A DNA stretch of 64,000 bases from Eumeta japonica (GCA_005406025.1 BGZK01000724.1:1-64000), one strand, 5' to 3'; positions 10,896-23,350 are shown, numbered from the stretch's first letter. A program made the numbers and translations. Notes: generated by a model not told the origin, from the sequence alone.

Positions 10896-13500
10896 ATTAT
10901 AAATCTTTCTTGGCATATCTGATAAAAGTGCTTATTTATGGTATTACATTTACATTGTAGTGTAACTTTTTAAACCTAAGACTACCATGAAATTAGTAAT
11001 ATCCACCCAGTATACTTTCATAGACTAATATAACACATTGTTTCGAAGTAATACATTAGGGTTATTAGTACACTGTACTTGTCAATTTTTCATTCTAGTG
11101 CAAGTCACTAGAGCCTTTATTTTTAGTTGAAAGATATGTCGGTGGATAAAATATAAAAATGAGATGGAGACTGGAAATTGCCTTGAATTTTAAAGTTTTT
11201 GCATCAAAGTCTGTGCATATGTGGGATAAATGAATCACAATGAACTAGTGGTGGTAATGGACGGATGGGTGTAAAGAAACATATTTTAGGATTGAAATTT
11301 TTAACTTGAAAAAACACAAAAATCATATCACAATCAAATCTCAGTGTTGATGTAATCCATGTAATCTTAATTTATTTTTTATGCAAAATGGAAGTACATG
11401 TTGACATAATAAGTTTATATTACAATCTTTAGTAAATATTAAAATAGCCATAATTGTTAGATTGTATTTAAAAAGCTATGACCTTGATCTGCTGTTGATG
11501 AATTTTTGGATGATGAGAAAATTCTTTTATAGGTTTAATAGCCATGACACAGAAATAGTGATGAATTTGTGTTAATATAAAAAAAAATACAGGGAGAATT
11601 TATGTCTTATTAGTGTTGTGATGTGTCAGTATTAATTTTTAAATTGTTTGTCCAAATTGTGTTGATGGGCATTTATATAATGTGTTTTCTAAACATTACC
11701 TGACAATTAGAGGCTTATACATTCTTAATATTGGGTTCTTTTTGAACATAGTGCAGTAAGTTAGGAAGAAGCATGTATTTTATAAATAATATTGTGACCT
11801 TAGGAGCTCTTTTGCAATTTATTCAAAATATAATTAAATAAATAGAATTAAATTTTGGACATGAAAGGTGCCTCGAAATCAAATATAATAAGATGTTTGT
11901 TAATACTTCCTCTTATGACAACTAATAACATAAGCACACTACTCTATGACTTATCGACTAAACTTTGATAGTGTTTAATGTTAGACATTTGTTATTCTAA
12001 TGAAAATTCACTACTGTTCAAATAAAAAAAAACTAGTTATATTTCTTGTGAAAGGAAATAATTACAATAAATTGAAGACAAATACAAGGTAGAAAATATT
12101 TTAGGATATTCAATGAAATGTTAAAATTATTTTCATCTCTTCATGCATCAACCATGTAGAAAGTAAAACATCAAATGCAATAATTAGTACTTACATCTGA
12201 AGTAACTTATTTCATAGTAACAAAACTTTAAATCTGCAATGTATGTTGTGGGGTAGCAACAGAAGTAGCAGATATTTTTTAAACAGTGACTTGCCAGCTT
12301 GCCAATGACATTGCAACGGCTCATTTATTCTGTACCAGGATGATGTTTGAACATTTATGAGCACAATTATGTACATAAATTCAATATGTGCATGTACAAA
12401 AATGTTTTTTGGCAATTATTGTGTAGTTCATATTTTTAATGTAAAAATGACAAGTGATAATAATGCTTTTAATTGTTTGTTTTTAGGTAAGTGTACAAGT
12501 AATTTTAATATTGTATATTTATGTGTCGTGTTTAGTTAAACTGAGTTATTTACAGCCTTCTTTCTCTGCACAGTACAATTCTTTTTTATGTTTACATCAA
12601 TCCCTTTATGAGAATATAATATAAAAAGTATATTTCTTTACTATAAGTACTTGAAAATATATTTCATTTGAATTATTTGCTGTTGGCTATCTTTAATAAA
12701 TTGGTGGCCTTTACCATACAAGAAAAAATTTTTGGCCCCTGTTAGAAGTTTAATTGTTTAAATAAGACAAGCTTAAGCTACCGCATTTCCTATTCATGCA
12801 GACTAGGGAATGTAATATTGAATTCATTTAATAATGCTCATTTGTAACTATATTGTCTATTGTATGGTTCAGTTTCACAAAGGTGAACTTTAACCTCAGG
12901 CCATTGATGTTATTTTAGTAATTTATTAGTTATGTTTTCCTTTAATATTATAGATGTTTTCGTTTATTTACAGTGCCTTAATTTAGAAAATTTCATAGAT
13001 GTAGTTTTACTAAGGAACAAAATATGTAATGAGATTAACCTCTACTCAATACAAAAGTAATTTAATGTGATGAGAATCTGCTGTCAATCTCAAAATCATT
13101 TCAAGGTGCCCAATGACCGTCAGTGTCAATAAAAGAAGAAGAATGTATGTGTTTTCTTTACTTGTAATAGCAATTTATCTTTCATTTTCTTCTTCAAAGT
13201 ACACACTCGCACTTTGTTTTTTAGTGAACTCTTTGATTAAACATTATTCTTATTTTTTAATGCCTTCTTCTAATTAACCTATTTTTATTTTTGAAGAATC
13301 AGACTTGGAGATATTATAATTTTTAAAATTATTTAATGTTTGGCAGTTTTTATGTAAATTTCAAGTTAGTTATAATATTGTATTTTTCTTCAATGAACAC
13401 ACATCATACAGAAAATGTAATAAACAGTGGCGATTAGTATGTTTTTTAATTTGTAGCTTCCAGTAAGATTGTGCAAAAGGCATTACCAAATTTTGCTTAT
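10896..13500. other. Intergenic or Girdin 3' UTR, no gene seen
   Basis: About 2.6 kb of A/T-rich sequence with only short chance frames. Part may be 3' UTR if the early AATAAA is skipped. Confidence 0.5.
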
Positions 13501-13510
13501 GAAGGCATGC

Positions 13511-13557
13511 ATTTGACACATTTTTATAAGAATTTTCCTTATAAAAATGTGTCAAAT
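13511..13557. repeat. Perfect 20-bp hairpin
   Basis: Arms 13511-13530 (atttgacacatttttataag) and 13538-13557 are perfect reverse complements around a 7-base loop. This could be a small foldback element or a precursor-like RNA hairpin; nothing else marks it. Confidence 0.85.
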
Positions 13558-13704
13558 ACTGCCCTTTATATACTGACATTAATATTTTTTAGCGTAGAAT
13601 CCCTCCAGATATAGTGACTTGAGTATTGGCTGGACATGTTTTTCTCCATGATGATGGAGACTACACCTGACGCTCTGTGTGTTGTGTAATACAGATGTGT
13701 GACC

Positions 13705-13762
13705 ACATAAATGTACATAAACACATCTGTGAGACCACAGATGTGTTTATGTACATTTATGT
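13705..13762. repeat. Perfect 27-bp hairpin with 4-base loop
   Basis: Arms 13705-13731 and 13736-13762 are perfect reverse complements with loop agac. The arm contains acatctgtg. It lies 150 bases from the previous hairpin. The perfect match suggests recent formation or selection. Confidence 0.88.
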
Positions 13763-14164
13763 ATGAGTATGCATTAATATACACTGCAACACAGTCCATC
13801 TTTTTTTTTTTTAAGGATTAATTTATGGTTTCTTATCCATTTTATAGTTAACTTTTGTCATCTTGGTAATTTCGATTAGTCACATAGAATTCCTATATGA
13901 GAAATCCTTGATGAAGTCAGTGTTTTAAATTTAAAGAAAGAGGACTTCACAACTATGGAAATGGTCTATAGGTTAAAATAAAATTTTATACTATTGGCTA
14001 TCCATAATGGATCCTTGTCCCTATGCTTTTATAAGAAAATAAAAGCTGGGAATAGCAGAAGACAAAGGAAAATAGAACCAATGCAGTGGAGACGTGATAC
14101 CTGCTTGTACATGCGGAGTGTCTTTGAAAGATAAATATACGAACACTGCTGTCAGAGTGGTGTG

Positions 14165-14345
14165 GTTTGAAGAAAGAGGTATGAATATTCTATGTGTGAA
14201 GTGTCAGTTCGTGAAAATCCATAATTAACCACTTGCTTGCAACATGCAACCACCATTAATCCTCGAATCTGTTCTACTATGAATCCCTTTTGAATGTATT
14301 GAATATTGATTCGAGAGGATTGACAGATATTGAACACCTAACCAA
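14165..14345. repeat. Dispersed repeat, related to 16790-17015
   Basis: Carries accacttgcttgcaacatg and ctcgaatctg...attcgagaggattgacagatattgaac. Matching blocks occur in 16790-17015 (gcttgcctgcaacatg; ctgtcaatcctctgg; gattcgagg). It looks like a short non-autonomous element with internal inverted blocks. Confidence 0.5.
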
Positions 14346-14614
14346 GTGTTAATAGTTTATTTATCTTAATTTGCTAAATAGTAATATTTTCATTTCCCAT
14401 AAATAGAAATAACAGTATAAAATGTATTGACTTGAGTAGAAAAAGATATGTTGTGTTGGTTTGGCCATTTGGAGAGAATTAATGAAAATAAATTGACAAA
14501 ACAAATCTATATAGCGAATGTGTGTGATGGAAAGATTGTCAAAAAAATCTCATGTACAACAAATTGGTGGCATATTAAAAAAGGGAGCAACATTTAAGCA
14601 CCCAAAATCTCGAT

Positions 14615-14830
14615 AAAAGAAAGATACAACTCTTGCTGATACACTAGTTTACACCAATTTAAAAAGTATTAATCGACATACATACTTGTGTTTCTAGTTA
14701 TAGGCGACTAAAGTGCTTATAACTATTTAGTAGAAGAAATGTGGAAAAAGTGTGACAATATAATTTTTTTAATCCGTGGTACATTTCTTTGTAATAATGG
14801 CTTCGGAACTTTATAATCTGTGTCATACAA
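14615..14830 (-). repeat. Dispersed repeat copy A (three-copy family)
   Basis: Inverse copy of the repeat at 17325-17640 and 39578-39885. Shared blocks include ctagttataggcgacta and the run around gtggaaaaagtgt. The plus-sense copies contain aactggccaagagcat, a string I associate with a common lepidopteran dispersed repeat. Confidence 0.6.
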
Positions 14831-15120
14831 CATGCTATTTGATCAGTTTTTTAAATGTCTGTCTATTTAATGATAGTACCATGCATGAAGATATTGATGG
14901 ATGTCAGTGAACATGAAAAGATATGTAAAGATTGTACCATGCAGAAATCTGTGTCTGCCTACCCTTCTGGTAAATAAATGTGCTTCTATTGTATAAAAAT
15001 AATTATTATTGAATCCTTACATGGTTCAATGATTTTCAATTTAATAATATTTTATTGCAAAGAGATGTAACGTCTTTGTGTATGTTTTAATGCATATACT
15101 ATGGGGAGTGTTTTGAACTA

Positions 15121-16217
15121 TGAGGGCTGCTATTTATGGGTCTCCAGAATATCAAAAAGAAACACACATCATCATTAAATGTGTTATTAATGCTTTTCAA
15201 TATATCCGCCATGATGATAGATGCACTTTTACATATGTTAAATTGGGGCTATATAGCAGATGACCCATCAATTCGATCTTTTGACCTTCCAAAAACCCAA
15301 GTTGTTTTGGCTGACGTGTGACAGCTAGCATTTGCATGATAAAGAACGATTCTGCATTGTCAATTTTTTTGTATTACTTCAAAAATTCCTGGCAAACATA
15401 TGGTCGTGTACCACTTCGAATTAACCATTTTATGATTTTCTAGTGGCACTGTAACCACATGTCCATTTATACCAAAAAAAATAGGCAATCATTTGTTTCA
15501 AAATATTTTTGGCACATCACTTTTGTTGGGATCGGCTCATTTTGGAACATCCACACAGTTGACTATTGTTTAGTTTCAGGGCCATATGTATAGATCCAAG
15601 ATTCATCATCTGTGTAAATATTATAAACAGCTTTTTATGCACCAAGATTGCATTTTTTAATTATTTTTTTGCACCAATCAACACGCCTTTTTTTTATCAA
15701 TGCTCAAGTTGTGCGGAATCCAATGCGAAAAATTTTTTTTGCAGCCATATATTTGTGTAATATGTGTGCTCGTCATATTTATGCCCAGGGAAGCCTTTAT
15801 CTCGCGATATGTAACATCGCGATCTTCCATTATTAGTTCCCGCACAGCATCGATATTTTGTGGTACAATAATAGATTTAAGTTGACCTTCAAATTCGTCC
15901 GTGAGCATAGACCGCCCATGATTAAACTGAACCAGTGATACAGTGGTTTTCGATGGTGCTTCATCCCCAAAAGTGGAAATGGGTTGATTGAGCACTGTTT
16001 TTGAGTTAGCCCACGCCGAAAATCCTATTAAATCATCGCACAAAATTTTCCTAAGTTAATACCGTGGTGATAAAAAGATGCAATTTTCAAAATGACATCA
16101 CAATGATAAAGCAATTGACAGTTACATGAAACAAACTATATTTTACAGACAAGGAGTTCCATTTTTAAATATTGTTCTGTATCTGGCTAGTCCCAGATAC
16201 ATAAATTACAGCCCTCA
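15121..16217 (-). mobile_element. Near-complete mariner-like element with TA duplications
   Basis: The ends are inverted: tgagggctgctattta at 15121, and ataaattacagccctca ending at 16217. Each end is flanked by TA (15119-15120 and 16218-16219), the expected target duplication. The total of about 1.1 kb is somewhat short of a full mariner. The transposase N-terminal half is open on the minus strand at 15678-16043: FGDEAPSKTT, then NIDAVRELIMEDRDVTYREI and SLGI, and a block WIPHNLS in the typical pre-catalytic position. The C-terminal catalytic half toward 15121 is broken by stops and shifts, so it is unlikely to encode active enzyme. Confidence 0.8.
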
Positions 16218-16439
16218 TATTCAGTCTTATTACTGCCATTGAATTTCGTCATCTTTCTGCTCGACAAAAATACCACCATTATCATCTTGTTGGATGCGTA
16301 CAACCACTGTATGTTTAATATTTTCTGCTATGTATGGTGAAAATCGGAATGGTTATTATCAGCGGTACTTCAATCAATCAATTATGATAAAGGAGTTTTG
16401 AAGAAAGGAGGGTATTCCTTTCTGAAGGACCAGCAATGC

Positions 16440-16520
16440 ATTTGTGACTCCTGTGAGCTTGCATGTGTCCATAGATGGTGATGATCATTTACTTTTTAGT
16501 GGCTTGCATGCGCGTATACC
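16440..16520 (+). repeat. RTE-like LINE tail fragment
   Basis: The string gtgtccatagatggtgatgatc followed by gtggcttgcatg resembles the widespread lepidopteran RTE tail (tgtccatgggcggcggtga). Better copies lie at 18318-18375 and 42044-42118. Only the tail is seen. Confidence 0.4.
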
Positions 16521-16789
16521 CCTCGACTGCCAATAATTACAAAACCTCTAATGAACTGACCCTGAAAACAATTGAAAACAAACCAAACAATTTAATGCTT
16601 GCAACCGAATGTCATTCTATGAATTTAATGCTAACAATCAAATACCAAACCTACAGTTAAATACCATTCTTGCAAATCAAATAATTTAATACATTTGGAT
16701 ACCAATCTAGCAATTTAATTCTGGTGTACTTTATTTTTGTCATTATCTTATATATTGTTGTATTGTATGAGGTGTTAATTCGCGGAAAT

Positions 16790-17015
16790 CCATAGTAGAC
16801 GCTTGCCTGCAACATGTATTAGCAAGTGTTATTTATTACTATAATTATAGTAATAAATAACACTTGCTTAGGTGTTCGATATCTGTCAATCCTCTGGAAT
16901 CAATATTCAATCATTTGGATAGAGATTCGTAGTGGAGAGGCAGATTCGAGGGTCAGCGGTGGGTTGCATGCTGCATGTTAATACATGTTGCAGGCAAGCG
17001 TCTTATATATTGTTT
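16790..17015. repeat. Palindromic MITE-like element
   Basis: The outer arms cgcttgcctgcaacatgtatta (16800-16821) and taatacatgttgcaggcaagcg (about 16979-17000) are inverted copies. Inside lie a perfect 48-base palindrome and blocks shared with 14165-14345. No coding capacity. Confidence 0.6.
16821..16868. repeat. Perfect 48-bp palindrome without loop
   Basis: The left arm 16821-16844 (agcaagtgttatttattact then ataa) is exactly reverse-complemented in 16845-16868, with zero spacer. Perfect spacer-free palindromes of this length are normally unstable, which makes it notable. It is nested in the element 16790-17015. Confidence 0.9.
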
Positions 17016-17324
17016 TTGCTGTATTAACTGTATGGAGGAAGGAATAAAAGACCTTTCCTTTATGTTGATCTGATTTCACCAACTAATTATAATGTACTAT
17101 TTAACAATATTTTGTTAGAATGGACAAAAAGTAATTTTGATCCAACAAGGTGTTTATACATTTTCATTTAAAGTCAAAACAAGGTTGTTTATTTACCACA
17201 AGTATACGGAGAATGAGTAAGAAACTCCTTCAGGCAGAATTTATATATATAAGATGTGTCAAATTAATGCCTGAGTATTTTTATTATTTAAATGATATTA
17301 ATAATAAATATATAAAAAAAAAAC

Positions 17325-17640
17325 TGGCCAAGAGCATGTCGGACCATGGTCATTATAGGGTTCCAAAGCCATTATTACAAAGAAATGCACTACATGCTGA
17401 TGAAAAAAAAGTAGGTACTAACATTTTTACACTTTTTCCACGTTTCGCATACAAAATAGTAATAAGCACCGTAGTCGCCTATAACTAGAAACACAAGTGT
17501 GTATGTCGACTATTACTTTTTAAACTGGTGTAAACTAAAGGGAATCGGCAATAGTGTATTGTTCATGGCACTTACGTCAATTTGTTGAGAAAGCGCAATT
17601 TTTCGACGATAATTCAAAAATAGTATATCCGACATGTTCC
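17325..17640 (+). repeat. Dispersed repeat copy B (three-copy family)
   Basis: Begins aactggccaagagcatgtcg and continues through gccattattacaaagaaatg, cactttttccacgtttcgc and cctataactagaaacacaag. It aligns along its length with 39578-39885, and inversely with 14615-14830. Non-coding. Confidence 0.65.
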
Positions 17641-18317
17641 AACTAGTTTTCGTTGTTAGTCTTCATAAGTGTTACCTTTATTATTTTTTGGACATAGTGT
17701 TTTTGCCATTTTGATGCCAAAAGAATCACTAAAAAGGTGGTTCTTTTTATGAGTACGACTAACACATTTTTCAATTGGTTAAATTGTATTAAGCTTAACT
17801 CATGAAAAAAGGTTAATGTTTAAATGAATATTTAAATATTTTTGGGTATTGATTCGACAAATCTAATTTTTATAATTTATATATGAAAAAAATTTTGCTT
17901 GAAGGAGTTTCTTGCATTAAACATTTCTTAAATTGGTAATAACAAATTAAAAAAAAAAACATATTAAAGCCCATTTCTTTAAAAAAGGTTAATACCAGTC
18001 ATAACCTAATTCTGTTATTTTTCGATTGATGCAGACATTTAAAAGGCTTATATAGTCAACGGAGCAACCATTTATAAGTATATAATAATTTTACACCAAA
18101 CACCCTTAATTGTATATTGAAACTAACAAACTACAGTGAAATTACTTCTAGATCTTATGTTTGTTATTTGTTATAATTATTAATTTTATATGAACATTTG
18201 AGAGTTCCAGCGGCCCACTCCCAAATCCATCACTTAAATCCATCACTTTCACTTCCCCCTCCAGCAGATGATAATCTTTTCTTCCCTGAGAGGCCGGCAA
18301 CGTGACTAGAGTTGGGA
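17641..18317. other. Intergenic, nothing recognised
   Basis: A/T-rich sequence with no gene-like frame and no repeat I could place. Confidence 0.4.
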
Positions 18318-18900
18318 GTATCCATGGGCAGCAGTGATCACCCTACTTTTTGGTGGCTTACATACCCTTAGATCTAAAAAAAAATTGGTTGCCTGTAAAG
18401 TCGGTATACGGGCGAAAGTTTTACGTGACAACGACTTTGAGTGGTAAAATCATTTTAATGTGAATATTCATTCGTATAGTAGGAAGAAGGATGAAATAAT
18501 AGTAACAATTTAAAACATTTATTTATACAAAGAATTATATTTAAAACATTAATTTATACAAAGAATCTCGCACTGAATTTCATATTAACAAAATTTTATT
18601 TTACCTTTACACATACGTATTTATATACAAATATACATACAATAACTTGCAATACATTTGCGTACAATGAAACAGCGTTTACTACAACTTAACTTGTTCC
18701 TATCTGAGTGGAAGGGACGCGTGCCTTTCACTTTTTATGTCTGTCTCTCTCGCTCTTAGGCGGGCTAACCATGCCCGAGTGGAAGGGACGCGTGCCTCTC
18801 ACTCGCTCTCATTGTGAGCGCATAACGTGAGCGGAGCGTAACGCAGTTTCTTGAAGTGTCACCCGGCAAACCAATTTATAAGACGTTGTCACGTCAAAAA
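18318..18900 (+). repeat. Three-copy ~0.5 kb element, copy 1, next to an RTE-like tail
   Basis: 18318-18375 holds tatccatgggcagcagtgatc and ends in an A-run, like an RTE-like LINE tail. Directly after it starts ttggttgcctgtaaagtcgg then ttttacgtgacaacg. The element ends near 18900 with gacgttgtcacgtcaaaa, an inverted match to that opening. The AT-rich left two thirds are nearly identical to 42118-42592 and to the inverse of 52653-53056. The right part near 18690-18860 is GC-richer, differs between copies, and here repeats gagtggaagggacgcgtgcc twice. Confidence 0.7.
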
Positions 18901-19679
18901 ATTAATGATACTTGCAAGTCTTCAAAGACATGAAGTAGTAACAACGTTCAACACTTGCCTTCGATTGACATATAGTTCTTATTTCTGTATGCCTATCACA
19001 GCAGTCCAAGATTCAGATGGAATTGTCGTTTGGAAGTCTCATGAGATCAACATCAGATATGTCCACCAGGTTGTTGATCTCCTTGTGATGGTTTTGGGGG
19101 GGTTTGAATCTTAGCCAAAAATAAAGCTTCTGCACACTTTACAACATTGTTCTGTAACTATCACATTTCAGCCATCATATTTAGGCTATTAACATTGCCT
19201 CCATTGTAGTCACACTTACCTGGGTAAGTTTGATGTGTTGTTCTTGATACCTGTTTTCACAACTTTAATGGTATTACTTATATACTATGTGCTTCTCAAT
19301 AAGAGATGTGTTCTTAAAAACATAATTTATATTTAAATATTGTACAATTTTTTTCTCATTTATGCTGTCAACCTGCATAAAATCAACCCTTTGGATCCCA
19401 GGGTTCTGCTGTTATTATTCTATGGTTTTTTTAAAGGAATAGTTACAAGATGTATGTGTTTGACATGTGACATTTGACAATTTGAAAGAATACCAAGTCT
19501 TTTAGTTAGTATCACTGACTCGTCTGTGAATCGTTAAAAGAGACAAATGGTCAACTTCTATCAAAGTAAATCAGTTGAAGCCGTGCCAAAGTAGCTAACT
19601 GTGATATCTAGATTTGTGTGGTCAACAAAATTGACTAGTCGCCATTCTAAAATAGCGGCGTTTTAATCACTAAATAGTA

Positions 19680-21060
19680 ATAATGTTATGAAAACAACTT
19701 GGGGTGTCATAAAGAACAAGACTGGAAGAATTAAGGGCTAAGTTTAAACTTAGTTAGATGACATAACCTTGAACGAGGACATAGAAGTTGCTAAGGCCCT
19801 TCGAAACAAACTGTACCTGATAGTTGAGACAATCCTGTCTCAACTACCATCACGTAGCAAAAATTAAAAAATAATAATCCTAAATCAGTTTAATTTTTTA
19901 TATTAATAAATTAATTGGTAAATAGTTCGGTTTTACTCGAGGTCGCTCAACTTATGAAACTAATGAGGAAACTACGTCATTATGGATTAACAGGCCGGAG
20001 GCTAGACCTTCTGAAATTGTATTTGAGTAACAGTTCAGAGGGTTGATGTCAATGGCATGAGATTATCTGGATCTGTAATCCTCATGGATGTACTTTAGGG
20101 ATAAATTCTTGGTCCCTTTCTTTTTTAGTCTTTATAAAATTATTTACTTAGCCTTGTTAAGGGTGTTTACAGATACTTTTATTATTCAAAGTTAATATAG
20201 CCAGCTTATGACGATGTGAACAACACTAGTTCTAAGGTAGAAAAAATGGTTTATTGTAAATAACCTACGGCTTAATGAAATGAAAACAAAATTTATGAAA
20301 TCCTCACTTTCAAATGTAAGATATGCATAATCTGGAACTATTTCAGTACGTAATGAAGAATTGAAGTTTGTTAATTCTACTATGTTCCTGGGAATTACTT
20401 TAGATAACAGACTTCAATGGCGTCTTCATAAGTTCACGAAAAGGAATAGGCGGCGGAGCTACTGCCACCTATGCCTTTGGTGGTGCTAGAAGAATTCTAG
20501 ACGACGACGTGTGTGATGCAACGTTTGATTGTGTAGCTCATAGCTTCTATGAATGTGTGAAACCTTTTCAGAACTGTTTTCGTTTCACACATACGTTGTA
20601 GGTCGTCAAACATAAATTCAATACCAGATATAAAAATTTGAGTTTACAGATTAGTCAACTATGTAAAGACACAAATTCATTTAGAGGGCTTCTGAATGTG
20701 CATGTTCAATAGGATTCCTGCGGATATACAAGATTTACCCTTAAATAAATTTAAGAATAGTATTAAATAATCACTCAGTAAAACAGGGTATTACACAGTT
20801 TCTGAATATTAAGAAGACAAATATTCATGGGCATAAGCAGCTCAACTTCTTACCGGGCTGTTTCGTTCATTAATGGTTTTGTACTTGATTTGACAATGCA
20901 TGATGAAATTAAAAAAGAGCTACCTTTAGTTTCTTGCTCATTATTCTTGAGGGAAAACTGCCTTCCGAACGAGTGGTAGTGAAGATTTGTAAAAAAATTA
21001 TAACTATTTCAAGCATTATTTTATAGCCTATGAAATAAAAATATATTGAATTTGAATTAA
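19680..21060 (+). mobile_element. Decayed jockey-like LINE (reverse transcriptase to 3' end)
   Basis: Broken frames read, in order: KTTWGVIKNKTGRI (pre-RT linker), LRHYGLTGRRLDLL (RT palm approach), ILGPFLF (the family's LGPLLF block), FLGITLDNRLQW (block after the catalytic core) and KFKNSIK.SLSKTGYYTVSEY (C-terminal end). The last 230 bases match the inverse copy at 61587-61930, including acttcttaccgggctgtttc. That fixes the 3' end near 21060, where the sequence reads ttgaatttgaatt. Many stops; not functional. Confidence 0.7.
19821..19846. repeat. Short perfect hairpin inside the LINE remnant
   Basis: tagttgagaca (19821-19831) and tgtctcaacta (19836-19846) pair around loop atcc. It looks incidental to decay of the LINE. 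Confidence 0.6.
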
Positions 21061-21114
21061 TAAAGCAGCACAGCAGCGCCTTTCGATTCGTGCACGCGTC
21101 ACCTACACACACTT

Positions 21115-21720
21115 ATTATCTCAATGTGCAACTATTAATCAAATCCAAATTAATTCTGTAATTTTGGAGATCAGCATACAAACATATGCAGACAGAAAAT
21201 TTGCTAGAAATTATATACATAAATCTAGCAAATTTTCTTCTGTGTACGTATGTATGTAAAGATGTGCATATAAAATTTTGTTTTTTTCCAAAAAACACTT
21301 TTGTGAATTTTACGTTAACTTTTTGCATATGAACCAACTGATTTTGGTGCGACTTATGTAGATCGACATAATGCTTTAATGTAAAAAGCTGATTAGCTTT
21401 TGAAATTTGTCAGTGGAGTAGTTTAAAATATGTTCCGAAAAAAAACATTTTGAAAAAATTATAGAACAATATTTCTTATACAATTCAATGGATCTTTATG
21501 CAATTTGTAGTAATCAATGCAACTGTTTGGGGAAAAAGTTATTAAATTTTGCTGTCGATCCATAGAATAGTCTAGAAGGTATTTAAAAAAAAAAAACATT
21601 TTTCTGAAAACTTTATTTTTGAGAATTTTTCTGACAATTGTATATGTAAAACACAAGCATAAATTCACTACTCGTTAAATGGTCAAAATAAATTCCTAAG
21701 ACCCTAAAATTTAAAGATCT
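21115..21720. repeat. Dispersed repeat related to 60690-60960 and 42600-43150
   Basis: Blocks such as tgcaactgtttggggaaaaag and cgatccatagaatagtcta have clear counterparts near 60770-60835 (taactgttaggggaaaagag; cgatcggtagagcagtcta). A hairpin with 15-base arms, 21194-21208 and 21224-21238, lies inside. Non-coding. Confidence 0.5.
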
Positions 21721-23240
21721 GATGAAAACTCAATTTTCAAAAATTAGACTGAAAATAGTGCTTTCCAATTTATGAAAATTGAAATATTTTTATAGAGGAA
21801 AGTCAAAATAGGATTTCTGGGTTGCAATTAAAATGCTAAAAAAAATTTTCACTAAAAGTATAAAAAGACATTTACCTACATTTATTCTATGTACAAATAT
21901 TATTATGTTATTTAAAAATTGGTTCAAAATTTTTATAAAATCCAATATCTAAGCATATTGTGCTACTTTGATACGGTAATCTAAATGTTATTTTTTTTTA
22001 ACCTAACGTTATACATGGAATTTGAATGCATACTTTTCAGTTGTGTGCATTTTCTATAACTTATACTTTGTTCACTATTAGCGGAATTATACATGACAAT
22101 TCTAAACAGAATATAAATAATAAGGATATCATGATATCACCAATCCTATTGCGGTTTGACATTACAAAACAATGGATGCAGGCAGTTTAGTATTAAAACC
22201 AAAATTATTCAATCTCTATAATTTTTTATTAAACTTTTACAACTGGAATATTTTTGCATGTATTATTTTTATCCTGATCATTGAATGAAATAATTTATTA
22301 TTTTGTGTCAACTACACTTTTCAGAACTTATTTTGAAGATTTAGAATTTCTAGTACTCTAGTCACTAGACATATAATGTAGTGTACCACGTGATGTTTTT
22401 TTATACTCGTGTCTGCGAAGAACTTGTGTCTAGTAGGGACTAACAAGTGTGTGGGAGTAAACTGCGAAATCGCATCAGATCATGTTTGTCTTAGAAGTCT
22501 GTTTTATTACATAAACATGATTATGTGAACTACATCGTCAACAATTAGTTATATGAGTACATATAATAGACATTTGATGACTAATAGATAACACTTAAAA
22601 TTTTAGTTTTAACTTGCACAGGTATGAAGTGTATAGAAATGGATATTTTGCTAAAAATAAACTTATTTTCCAGGGCCAAAATCATAATGCACACAATATT
22701 TCATTTCTAAGGAAGTTGGACATAACATTTTAATGCTTTGAAATTATTATAAATGTTAAATATCAAAATGTTTATAGTTACAACTTATTCTATACATGTA
22801 TCTATTTAATCTAGTCTACATTAGTAAAATGTACAGATTACAACATAAAGAAAATCACTAAATGTCACCTATTCACCAATATACATCTGACTTAAACTGC
22901 AATTTCTCAGCTAATTCCATGCCCTATATATGAATTTTTAGAATACAATTAGCACTTGAATATTACAAATATTTAAAAATTGTTTCAAAACTATTCCTCA
23001 ATGATAATATTTGTCAAACAATGTCCAAAAGTGCATAAGAATAAAATTAAAGATTAATCATTTGGCCATCTACTTAATAAACAATAACCGCGCCGGTGGG
23101 TACAGCTGCGTGAGTTGCGCCTGTGCTTTGTTTTGCCACTCCAATTTTGTCTTGTTCCATGGTGGATATGTTTTGCTTTATATGATAGTTGCAATTATTA
23201 TTTTAATTGTGCATTTGTGTTAGATTTACTGTGAAATACT
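21721..23240. other. Intergenic, nothing recognised
   Basis: A/T-rich sequence. Only short chance frames and no identifiable element. Confidence 0.4.
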
Positions 23241-23244
23241 GTTT

Positions 23245-23350
23245 CCTACTCAAGGCCTACCTCCCAAGAGGCCGACGATGCACTTATCCCGCTGGGGTTG
23301 CGAGTGTCCGCGGGCGGCGTGGCCGTCTACTGTTTGATGGCTCGTTTACT
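23245..23350 (+). repeat. GC-rich RTE-like LINE fragment
   Basis: The short GC-rich island contains gggttgcgagtgtccgcggg then cggcgtggccgtcta. This is an expanded form of the tgtccatgggcggcgg tail seen elsewhere in the window. Confidence 0.4.

Noticed and set aside
10509..10916. 135-codon minus-strand frame opposite the last Girdin exon
   Set aside because: Antisense shadow of a GC-rich coding exon; its product is Arg-rich with no domain.
15136..15885. Short plus-strand frames across the mariner element
   Set aside because: Opposite strand to the recognisable transposase; shadows of it.
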